Assembly: GCA_900757265.1 (NCBI GenBank)
Contig: CAAENW010000188.1
Location: 1 to 7,440, forward strand
Direction: 5' to 3'
DNA length: 7,440 bases
DNA from: an uncultured Collinsella sp.
GTDB taxonomy: Bacteria; Actinomycetota; Coriobacteriia; Coriobacteriales; Coriobacteriaceae
This document shows positions 1 through 4,984 of the stretch, in pieces (within the stretch, counting starts at the first letter, position 1; each line of letters begins with the position of its first letter). Made by a program: the position numbers and the translations under genes. The notes below the pieces were generated by a model. The model had not been told where the DNA came from and did not search any database. It was given only the letters and a program-made list of their open reading frames with translations.

Positions 1-1292
1 CCCATGAGAACGGGCAACTTTGCCATTTCGGCGGGCGAGCCGTTGAGCGGCACAATCGTAGCGACAATCGAAAGAACAAGCTCCACCACGGGAATCGCAA
101 GTGCCACCGCAAGCACCCTGCCCTCGAAGGGCGCGCGGAACACGCGCGGGCGATCGTCATATTTGCGCAGGCGCCAAAACGCTGGGAACATCGGGATATA
201 GCTCATAAGCAGGAAGACGACGTTCATCGAGAAGAAAACCCAAAAGACGTCGGAGCCCTCGCCCAGCGGAATCTGGAGCAGTAGCACCATACTTGCAAAA
301 CAACCGTTAATGAGTGCCGAGCCGTTGGGCATGCCGGTCATCTTGGACACCAGCGCAAAGGGACGCGGCATATTGCCATGACGCGCGGCATAGCTCGCCA
401 CGTTGTTGACGCCAAAGCTCCAGCAGATCATGTTGGCGAACAGCGTCACCAAAAAGGCCACGCCAACAATCATCGTTAGCGGGTGGGTGCGCCCCACCAT
501 AGCGGCGACTGCGTCCACAATGCCCGAATCGAGCGAAAGCTGCTCGGCGGGAACCGCGGCTCCAATGCCGATGCCGCAAATGATGTAGATTGCCGCAATA
601 GCCACGCCACCGGCAATAACCGCCTTGGGGATATCGCGCGACGGGTTTTTCATCGTGCTGGCAAAGGTCGCGACCACTTCGAAGCCCATAAAGTTGAACA
701 GGATAATCGATAGGTACGTCAACGAATTGGTGTCGCCCAGATCTGGAATGAAGGTCTTAAGCGACATGTCGTTGGCAAAGCCGTTATTGCAGGCAAACCA
801 AATGCCGACGATTCCCACCACAGCGGTAATGAGCACCTTGATGACGGCGCCGCCGTCCATAACCCAATCGGCCTCCGCCACCGGCTGCATTGCCATGACC
901 GTGACGCCCCACACAAAGGCAATCTCGATGGCAATTCGGATCCCGAGTGAAAACTCGATACCCCACACCGCATTAATGACACTGGGGAACATGCAGGCGA
1001 TACTTGCCACCCACAGCGGAAAGTTGACCCAGTAGCACCAGGAACAGCGGGCACCCCAACGGTCACCCAAGCCCAGACGTACCCAGTCGTACAGGCCGCC
1101 CTCGGAATCGAACGCCGTGCCCAGCTCGGCCACCACCAGGCCATAGGGAAGCAAAAACGTAATGATAAGGAAGATCCACCAGAAGAACTGCACGTTACCC
1201 ATGGCAGATGCCGGAGCCGCCGCCTCAATGGTAAACACGACGCAGATAACCGAGAGGATGACCTCGAACAGGGAGAACTTTTTACCTGCCAC
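1..1292 (-). CDS. APC-family amino acid/polyamine exchanger, AguD paralogue (C-terminus off the left edge)
   Basis: An open frame runs unbroken from a GTG start (1292-1290) to the left edge, giving about 430 residues of an expected 470-480. An in-frame TAG at 1305-1307 on the coding strand excludes an earlier start, and AGGGGGAG lies 6 nt before the GTG. The protein is a polytopic inner-membrane carrier of the amino acid-polyamine-organocation family. It aligns over its whole visible length with the exchanger at 3412-4851, sharing EAAAPA (residues 23-28), FFWWIFLI, LLPYG, EGG.YDWV, WGAR, NGFANDMS, FNFMGFEV, RDIPKA, HGNMP and SYIPMFPA/TYIPMFPA. It is therefore a duplicate or a relative with altered substrate. 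Context suggests agmatine, putrescine, arginine or another amino acid. Codon use is less biased than in aguD (three CTA leucines, several AGT and TTG), hinting at lower expression or separate ancestry. A terminator-like hairpin ends just before its ribosome-binding site. Substrate cannot be read from sequence. Confidence 0.87.
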   Translation of the reverse strand, partial: MAGKKFSLFEVILSVICVVFTIEAAAPASAMGNVQFFWWIFLIITFLLPYGLVVAELGTAFDSEGGLYDWVRLGLGDRWGARCSWCYWVNFPLWVASIACMFPSVINAVWGIEFSLGIRIAIEIAFVWGVTVMAMQPVAEADWVMDGGAVIKVLITAVVGIVGIWFACNNGFANDMSLKTFIPDLGDTNSLTYLSIILFNFMGFEVVATFASTMKNPSRDIPKAVIAGGVAIAAIYIICGIGIGAAVPAEQLSLDSGIVDAVAAMVGRTHPLTMIVGVAFLVTLFANMICWSFGVNNVASYAARHGNMPRPFALVSKMTGMPNGSALINGCFASMVLLLQIPLGEGSDVFWVFFSMNVVFLLMSYIPMFPAFWRLRKYDDRPRVFRAPFEGRVLAVALAIPVVELVLSIVATIVPLNGSPAEMAKLPVLM

Positions 1293-1464
1293 GGCACGCT
1301 CCCCCTACAGCAAAAAGGATGGCATCTGTACCGAAGGCGCAGCCCAAGGTAGGGTTGCAGGCCGCGTCACCGGTACAGGTGCCATCCCAAAGAGAGGAGA
1401 GGATGCAGATGTTGGACCAACGCTCGCGGAACAGGCGCGTGTAGATGACGATACGCTGGTACAT
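1282..1464 (-). CDS. Possible 60-aa leader peptide or small protein overlapping the permease start
   Basis: ATG at 1464-1462 is preceded by GGAG with a 5-nt spacer, and the frame runs 60 codons to TAA at 1284-1282, overlapping the permease start by 11 nt in another frame. The N-terminal part is arginine-rich (MYQRIVIYTRLFRERW: Arg at 4, 10, 13, 15). The C-terminal part is rich in Cys and Gly (GTCTGDAACNPTLGC, then a GG pair). Its codons pass through the 17-bp terminator-like hairpin at 1312-1387. Two readings are possible: a regulatory leader peptide whose translation controls the downstream hairpin and is coupled to the permease, or a chance frame over structured RNA. I recognise no family. 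Only the ribosome-binding site and the overlap support translation. Confidence 0.3.
   Translation of the reverse strand: MYQRIVIYTRLFRERWSNICILSSLWDGTCTGDAACNPTLGCAFGTDAILFAVGGACRGR
1312..1387 (-). terminator. Intrinsic terminator-like hairpin (candidate attenuator) before the permease
   Basis: In the minus-strand transcript, GGATGGCACCTGTACCG (1387-1371) pairs with CGGTACAGATGCCATCC (1333-1317): 17 positions with one C.A mismatch, a 37-nt loop, then a run of five U (1316-1312). The U-run ends about 5 nt before the permease ribosome-binding site. That position fits conditional termination in a 5' leader better than an end-of-operon stop. A weak competing pairing exists between CATCC just upstream (around 1399-1403) and the GGATG that starts the 5' arm. 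Confidence 0.65.
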
Positions 1465-1519
1465 AGATACTCCGATCAAAACGGCCGCGATTGCGACCGG
1501 AATCTTTTGGCAATTGAAG

Positions 1520-1588
1520 ACGCGTCTGACCTGGGATATTCAAGCGAACAATTGGCCTAACCCGCAATAAATCCCAGATCAGACGCGT
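1520..1588 (-). repeat. 18-bp inverted repeat with 33-nt loop in the permease leader
   Basis: ACGCGTCTGACCTGGGAT (1520-1537) and ATCCCAGATCAGACGCGT (1571-1588) are reverse complements except at one position. In minus-strand RNA that position becomes a U.G wobble, so all 18 positions pair; in plus-strand RNA it is a C.A mismatch. The bias points to a structure in the permease leader transcript. No U-run follows, so it is not a simple terminator. A DNA cruciform or a protein-binding palindrome is also possible. Confidence 0.7.
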
Positions 1589-1604
1589 ACTCAATCAAAG
1601 AGGC

Positions 1605-1636
1605 GGGCACTCCGAAGTGGAGGCAACGGAGTGCCC
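1605..1636 (-). repeat. Perfect 10-bp hairpin in the aguA-permease spacer
   Basis: GGGCACTCCG (1605-1614) and CGGAGTGCCC (1627-1636) are exact reverse complements around a 12-nt loop. On the minus strand it is followed by GCCTCTTTG, a poor U-tract, so termination would be weak. It sits directly after the U-rich tail of the larger hairpin at 1637-1738. Confidence 0.6.
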
Positions 1637-1738
1637 AAAGAAAAACCCAGCCGACCAAGACATCGAATAAACCGACCATCAATGCCCCGAGATGGTCACG
1701 GTGCGATTCATCGACTGTCCGATTGATCGGCTGGGTTT
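1637..1738 (-). terminator. Long-armed terminator-like element downstream of aguA
   Basis: On the minus strand, AAACCCAGCCGATCAA (1738-1723) pairs with TTGGTCGGCTGGGTTT (1658-1643), 16 positions with one U.G wobble, and the 3' arm runs into TTTTTCTTT. The 64-nt loop has its own hairpin, GACCATC (1697-1691) with GATGGTC (1680-1674). The 5' arm can alternatively form CCGAT-CA-ATCGG with the bases just after it, which would disrupt the long helix. It lies about 100 nt after the aguA stop, so it could end the aguA transcript or act as a conditional element for the permease. Confidence 0.55.
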
Positions 1739-1769
1739 CCGAGGTGCGGCAGATTGCCCTGAAAGAGGA

Positions 1770-1795
1770 GGGCATAGACCTTAAGGGTCATGCCC
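1770..1795 (-). terminator. Hairpin just after aguA
   Basis: On the minus strand, GGGCATGACC (1795-1786) pairs with GGTC-T-ATGCCC (1780-1770): ten pairs, one bulged base and a 5-nt loop, followed by TCCTCTTTC. It begins 44 nt after the aguA stop codon. It could be a terminator with a weak U-tract or an mRNA 3'-end stabiliser. Confidence 0.45.
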
Positions 1796-1838
1796 GACGA
1801 TTGAAGGGCAAGGTGCCGTGCCTCGGGAAGCCAGACGA

Positions 1839-3044
1839 TTAAGCGGACGGCTCCTGCTGGGTGATGCAGTGGATGTTTCCGCCGCCGAAGACGACCTGCT
1901 CGGACTGAACGCCGACGCACTTGTAGACGCCCTCGCCCCAGACCTCGTCATAGATCTTCTGGAGCGTGTCAACGGCCAGCTGGTCGTTCTCGTCGCCGTA
2001 CTGCGGGACGATAACGCCGTGGTTGGTGACCAGGTAGTTCATGTAGGAGGCGATCAGCGGCTCGTCGGGGACGCGCGGCTCGGCGTTCTCGTCGGCGTCG
2101 ATGGTGTCGCAGGAAGCCTGGTCCATGAACAGCGGGTTCACGGGCATGCAGAGCTTGTAGACCTTCATCTTGCGGCCCTTGGCGTCAACGGCGTTGGAGA
2201 GGGTCTCGTAGGCAGCGTGGCACTGCTCGTAGAACGGATACTCGGGATCGTCGGTCCAGATGCAGGCCATGACGCCCGGGGCGATGAACGTGGCGACGTC
2301 GTCGATGTGGCCGTTGGTCTCCTCGGGGTCGATGCCCTCCTTGACCCAGATGACCTTCTCGACACCCAGGTAATCCTTGAGGTGCTCGTCCATGTAGGCG
2401 CGAAGCTCCTCGCTCCAGGGCTCAAACTTCTTCTTGAACTTGGGCCAGATGGACTCAGGATCCTCTTCCTCCTCGAGCACTGCAGAGCAGGTGCGACCCG
2501 GGGAAAGCAGGCACTGGTCGGTCACGACAAGGGTGCCCTCGCCGTCAACGGTGATGGAGCCGCCCTCGAGGATCATGTCATCGGGACGATAGCGACGGCA
2601 GCCGGAAAGCTCAGCCATCTTAAGGGCAATCTGCTCGTCCTTGTCCCACGGGAAATAGAGGCCGTCGACGAGACCGCCGTAGGCGTTGAAGTGCCAGTGG
2701 TTGGCGCGCTTCTCACCCTTGCCGTTGATGACGTAGGTGGCGGCGGTGTCGCGGAACCAGGCGTCGTCGGTGGTCATCTCGATGACGGTGACGTTCTCGT
2801 CCTCCTCGAAGACGGCCTTGCAGTTGGCATAGTCGACCTGGTTGGCGCACATGGTAACCGGGGTGAACTCGGCGATGGCGCGGGCGATGGCGGCATACTG
2901 CTTCTGAGCCGGCTTGGCGCCGTGGGCCCAGGTGTCGGTGCGGTGGGGCCAACCCATCCACACGCGATCCTGCGGGGCGAACTCAGCGGGCATAAAGAAG
3001 CCGTCGGCCTTGGGGGTGGACTCGGACTCGGTGATCGTACGCAT
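1839..3044 (-). CDS. aguA: Agmatine deiminase (agmatine iminohydrolase)
   Basis: This cytoplasmic enzyme hydrolyses agmatine to N-carbamoylputrescine and ammonia. The 401-aa protein has hallmarks of the agmatine deiminase branch of the guanidino-group-modifying superfamily: WMGWPHR (residues 29-35), DDAWFRDT (93-100), LEGGSI (159-164), NGHIDD (244-249, with the catalytic-type His246 and Asp248), SYMNYLV and PQYGDE (333-352), and the terminal GGGNIHCITQQ (387-397) with the predicted nucleophile Cys393. ATG at 3044 is chosen because GGAGG precedes it by 7 nt; the frame is open further upstream only through a structured non-coding region. Bacterial relatives are usually about 365-380 aa. The extra length lies mainly around residues 183-211, a charged segment with EEEED and KFKKKF where relatives have a short loop. 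It follows aguD after 367 nt. Confidence 0.96.
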   Translation of the reverse strand: MRTITESESTPKADGFFMPAEFAPQDRVWMGWPHRTDTWAHGAKPAQKQYAAIARAIAEFTPVTMCANQVDYANCKAVFEEDENVTVIEMTTDDAWFRDTAATYVINGKGEKRANHWHFNAYGGLVDGLYFPWDKDEQIALKMAELSGCRRYRPDDMILEGGSITVDGEGTLVVTDQCLLSPGRTCSAVLEEEEDPESIWPKFKKKFEPWSEELRAYMDEHLKDYLGVEKVIWVKEGIDPEETNGHIDDVATFIAPGVMACIWTDDPEYPFYEQCHAAYETLSNAVDAKGRKMKVYKLCMPVNPLFMDQASCDTIDADENAEPRVPDEPLIASYMNYLVTNHGVIVPQYGDENDQLAVDTLQKIYDEVWGEGVYKCVGVQSEQVVFGGGNIHCITQQEPSA

Positions 3045-3060
3045 AAGATTTCCTCCAAAT
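3034..3060 (-). promoter_or_regulatory. aguA ribosome-binding site
   Basis: On the minus strand, GGAGG lies 7 nt before the ATG at 3044, in an A/T-rich stretch right after the helices of the structured spacer. It is the strongest Shine-Dalgarno in the locus. Its position fixes the start and puts initiation within reach of the upstream RNA fold. Confidence 0.8.
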
Positions 3061-3067
3061 CGAACGA

Positions 3068-3183
3068 TCGCTTGCTGCGGGCGGGTTACCCGCAGCCTAA
3101 AACCAAGAGATGGTAGGCGCCCGTTCCCCGGCAAAGGTCGGGGCGCCCGGCGCCGGTTTTCACGGAGTCGCACCGGCAAGCGA
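3068..3183 (-). promoter_or_regulatory. Multi-branch RNA domain directly upstream of aguA
   Basis: A closing helix pairs TCGCTT (3068-3073) with AAGCGA (3178-3183). Inside, with no gap, are GCTGCGGG/CCCGCAGC (3074-3081 with 3089-3096) at one end and GCCGGT/ACCGGC (3152-3157 with 3172-3177) at the other. Between them is a two-part hairpin with CCCCG/CGGGG (3126-3130 with 3139-3143) on GGCG/CGCC (3116-3119 with 3144-3147). Every listed helix is exact Watson-Crick. The abutting ends would allow coaxial stacking. Confidence 0.5.
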
Positions 3184-3237
3184 CGACGTAACCAAGTGCG
3201 CGGAGACAAAACGCACGAAGGATACGGAAGAGAGATT

Positions 3238-3280
3238 GGGGTGGGCGGTGGTTACCGGAGCTATCGCTCACACCCACCCC
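3238..3280 (-). promoter_or_regulatory. Compact three-way-junction RNA
   Basis: In the minus sense, GGGGTGGG (3280-3273) pairs with CCCACCCC (3245-3238). Between them lie TGT, a hairpin GAGC-GATA-GCTC (3269-3258) and a hairpin CGGT-AACC-ACCG (3257-3246). Only three junction nucleotides are unpaired and all pairs are Watson-Crick. It lies in the middle of the aguD-aguA spacer. Confidence 0.5.
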
Positions 3281-3299
3281 GGGGAATGGTTAGCAAACC

Positions 3300-3361
3300 T
3301 GTCGCTTGGGCACGTCTCCGAAGAGGCTAGAGTGCCCGGAGTCGGGAGCGACAAGCCCGAC
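3300..3361 (-). promoter_or_regulatory. Predicted H-type pseudoknot with embedded UUCG-capped hairpin
   Basis: Minus-sense stem 1 is GTCGGG/CCCGAC (3361-3356 with 3346-3341) around a 9-nt loop. The last seven loop bases, TGTCGCT (3353-3347), pair exactly with AGCGACA (3306-3300) downstream. A hairpin GGGCAC/GTGCCC (3337-3332 with 3313-3308) sits between and contains CTC-TTCG-GAG (3325-3316), a C-closed UUCG tetraloop that exists only in the minus sense. The geometry (6-bp stem, 2-nt crossing loop, 7-bp stem, no gap between stems) is that of a classical H-type pseudoknot. Confidence 0.55.
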
Positions 3362-3411
3362 GAAGCGCACGTTGGTACGCGAGGAGGGTTGGAGCCCCAG
3401 AACCGGGTGCT

Positions 3412-4851
3412 CTAGTTCTCCTCGGCCTCGGCGGCCTCCTCAGCGAGACGCTGAGCTGCCAGCTCGGGAGTGAGGCCCTTGTACTCGGTCTCGCGGCCCT
3501 TGGCGCTGATGACGCGGACAACCTCGCCGATGAGCAGAAGCACGATGAAGATAACGATCATCGGGAGCTTGTCGCCAATTTCAGCGGCAGAGAGCGGCAC
3601 CAGCGTTGCAACGATGGCCAGGATCAGCTCGATGCAAGGGATGGCCAGCATGACCTTCATCATGGCACCCTTAAACGGGAACGTGAAGATGCGCTCGCGA
3701 TCGGGGTCGTTCTTGCGAAGGTTGAGGAACGCCGGGAACATCGGGATGTAGGTCAGCAGCAGGAAGACGACGGAGGTGCCGAAGAGCATCCAGAAGACGC
3801 CGTTGGAGATGGCGTCGATGGGAACGAGCTGCAGGCACAGCACCAGGGAGGCAACGACGGCGTTGACCAGGTTGGCGCCGTTGGGCATGTCGTCATCCGA
3901 GATCATCGAGGCGAAGACCTTGGGCATGTTGCCGTGCTCGGCAGCGTAGCGGGCGACGGAGTTGACGCCGAAGGACCAGGCGGCCATGTTGGCGAACAGG
4001 GTAATCAGGAAGGCGATGCAGATGACCTTAAAGATCATGGAGTCGCCCACCATGGTCTGGACTGCGACAATCATGCCATAGTCGGGGTCGATGGAATCGG
4101 CCGGCACAGCAGCGCCGATGCCAAAGCCAGCGAACAGGTAGATCACGGCGATGGACAGGCCACCGACGATGATGGCCTTGGGGATATCGCGAGCGGGATC
4201 GGCCATGTCGTCGGTCATGGTGCAGATGACCTCGAAGCCCATGAAGTTAAAGATGATGATCGACAGGTAACCGAGAGCGTTGGTGTTGGTGAGCTCGGGC
4301 AGGAAGGTGGCGGCGGACATGTCGTTCGCAAAACCGTTCTCCATGGCATACCAAATGCCCAAAGCGCCAACGATAACGGCGACGGCGACCTTGATGATGG
4401 CGCCACCGTTAAGGACCCACTCGGAGTCGGCCGCCTTGGAGCGGCCCATGAGGTAGACGATCCACACAAAGGCAAGATCGATACCCATCTTGGCGATCAA
4501 GTTGAACTCGACGCCAAAGACCATGCCCAAAATGTCGGGGAACATGGTAGCCAGCGAGGCGATCCACAGCGGGTAGTTGACCCAGTAGTAGTACGAGATG
4601 CGGGCGCCCCATTTGTCGCCCAGGCCATCGCGTACCCAGTCGTAAATGCCGCCCTCGCCGTCATAGGTGGTACCGAGCTCGGCGACAACCATGCCGTAGG
4701 GAAGCAGGAAGGTCAGGATCAGGAAGATCCACCAGAAGAACTGCTGGTTGCCAATGGCAGCAGCAGGAGCGGCGGCCTCGCAAACGAAGACGACGCAGAT
4801 GATGGTCGAAATGACCGTCAAGAAGGATAGCTTTTTCTTTCCGTCGCTCAT
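3412..4851 (-). CDS. aguD: Agmatine:putrescine antiporter (APC superfamily)
   Basis: A 479-aa polytopic inner-membrane carrier that, by family and context, exchanges external agmatine for internal putrescine to feed the deiminase pathway. It starts MSDGKKKLSF and enters hydrophobic segments at once (ICVVFVCEAAAPAAAIG, then FFWWIFLIL). It keeps APC-family features such as GGIYDWV near residue 70, NGGAIIKV in the middle and FNFMGFEV before the cytoplasmic ARDIPKA segment. The helix count looks like the usual twelve. It ends in an acidic tail (EEAAEAEEN). AAGGAG lies 6 nt before the ATG at 4851. It follows ptcA after 133 nt and precedes aguA after 367 nt, the B-D-A order of known AgDI operons. 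The exact substrate rests on context, since related carriers move glutamate/GABA or arginine/agmatine. A paralogue lies at 1-1292. Confidence 0.9.
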   Translation of the reverse strand: MSDGKKKLSFLTVISTIICVVFVCEAAAPAAAIGNQQFFWWIFLILTFLLPYGMVVAELGTTYDGEGGIYDWVRDGLGDKWGARISYYYWVNYPLWIASLATMFPDILGMVFGVEFNLIAKMGIDLAFVWIVYLMGRSKAADSEWVLNGGAIIKVAVAVIVGALGIWYAMENGFANDMSAATFLPELTNTNALGYLSIIIFNFMGFEVICTMTDDMADPARDIPKAIIVGGLSIAVIYLFAGFGIGAAVPADSIDPDYGMIVAVQTMVGDSMIFKVICIAFLITLFANMAAWSFGVNSVARYAAEHGNMPKVFASMISDDDMPNGANLVNAVVASLVLCLQLVPIDAISNGVFWMLFGTSVVFLLLTYIPMFPAFLNLRKNDPDRERIFTFPFKGAMMKVMLAIPCIELILAIVATLVPLSAAEIGDKLPMIVIFIVLLLIGEVVRVISAKGRETEYKGLTPELAAQRLAEEAAEAEEN

Positions 4852-4882
4852 GATGAGCTCCTTCGCTCAGTCTTGGACAGAT

Positions 4883-4958
4883 CCGAGGCCCTAAGGTATT
4901 AAGGCAATTGCTTGGGCCTCGGTGAGCGGGCGACAGGAGACGAGCATCCGCCGCCCGC
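4883..4958 (-). promoter_or_regulatory. Two consecutive hairpins in the ptcA-aguD spacer
   Basis: In the minus sense the first is GCGGGCG/CGCCCGC (4958-4952 with 4932-4926; 7 bp, 19-nt loop). The second is CCGAGGCCCAAG with CTT-A-GGGCCTCGG (4922-4911 with 4895-4883; 12 pairs, one bulged base). Neither has a U-tract. They occupy most of the 133-nt spacer and may act as processing or stability elements that let ptcA and aguD accumulate to different levels. Confidence 0.5.
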
Positions 4959-4984
4959 AAACGTGCTTTTAGAAGCCTTGAGGC

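Larger units (their letters stand above)
1293..1838 (-). promoter_or_regulatory. 546-nt structured leader between aguA and the second permease
   Basis: No convincing full-size gene lies here on either strand. In transcription order it holds the post-aguA hairpin (1770-1795), the long-armed terminator-like element (1637-1738), a perfect 10-bp hairpin (1605-1636), the 18-bp inverted repeat (1520-1588), a possible 60-codon leader ORF (1282-1464) and the terminator-like hairpin before the permease (1312-1387). A promoter for the permease may exist in the 1440-1600 stretch, but I see no strong -35/-10 pair. The arrangement suggests the permease is regulated separately from the aguB-D-A genes, possibly by attenuation. 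It matches no riboswitch class I can name. Confidence 0.55.
3045..3411 (-). promoter_or_regulatory. 367-nt highly structured intergenic RNA between aguD and aguA
   Basis: No convincing gene is present. In the minus-strand (mRNA) sense the spacer can be tiled with helices. A hairpin abuts the aguD stop (3392-3412, seven pairs and one bulge). Then come an H-type pseudoknot with embedded hairpin (3300-3361), a three-way junction (3238-3280), a 54-nt stretch without strong pairing, and a multi-branch domain (3068-3183) ending about 12 nt before the aguA ribosome-binding site. There is no U-tract, so a terminator is unlikely; translational control, mRNA processing or stabilisation, or a stand-alone ncRNA fit better. 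I looked for RNase P RNA, tmRNA, cobalamin, THF and guanidine riboswitch signatures and did not find them. Confidence 0.6.

Noticed and set aside
719..1297. 192-codon minus-strand frame starting at GTG 1297
   Set aside because: It is out of frame with the permease, whose reading frame is continuous and matches the paralogue; the translation is Ser/Arg/Trp-rich with no family resemblance.
1371..1395. T-box riboswitch motif before the permease (GGGATGGCACC resembles the T-box core)
   Set aside because: It has an extra base in the core, lacks the following CGCG-type sequence, and no Stem I or specifier loop could be traced upstream.
1818..3116. 432-codon open frame on the plus strand opposite aguA
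   Set aside because: It lies antisense to a gene with clear catalytic motifs; its Val/Leu/Gly/Asp-rich low-complexity translation is typical of the shadow of a strongly GC3-biased gene.
3140..3180. Cobalamin riboswitch-like string (GGTGCGACTCCG on the minus strand)
   Set aside because: The conserved B12 box and the GCCACTG-type element are absent, and the pairing around it fits a simple 6-bp hairpin instead.
3086..3277. 63-codon minus-strand frame in the aguD-aguA spacer
   Set aside because: No clear ribosome-binding site, unremarkable composition, and it crosses the three-way junction and multi-branch helices; more likely chance.
3300..3361. HDV-like or pistol self-cleaving ribozyme
   Set aside because: The topology differs: there is no nested P3 helix as in HDV-like folds, the hairpin is in the wrong place for pistol, and the conserved catalytic bases are not recognisable.
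3045..3411. RNase P RNA or tmRNA (suggested by length and pseudoknot)
   Set aside because: None of the conserved core sequences of either RNA is visible.
3934..4830. 298-codon open frame on the plus strand opposite aguD
   Set aside because: Its repetitive Gly/Asp/His/Val composition arises from the reverse complement of hydrophobic aguD codons.
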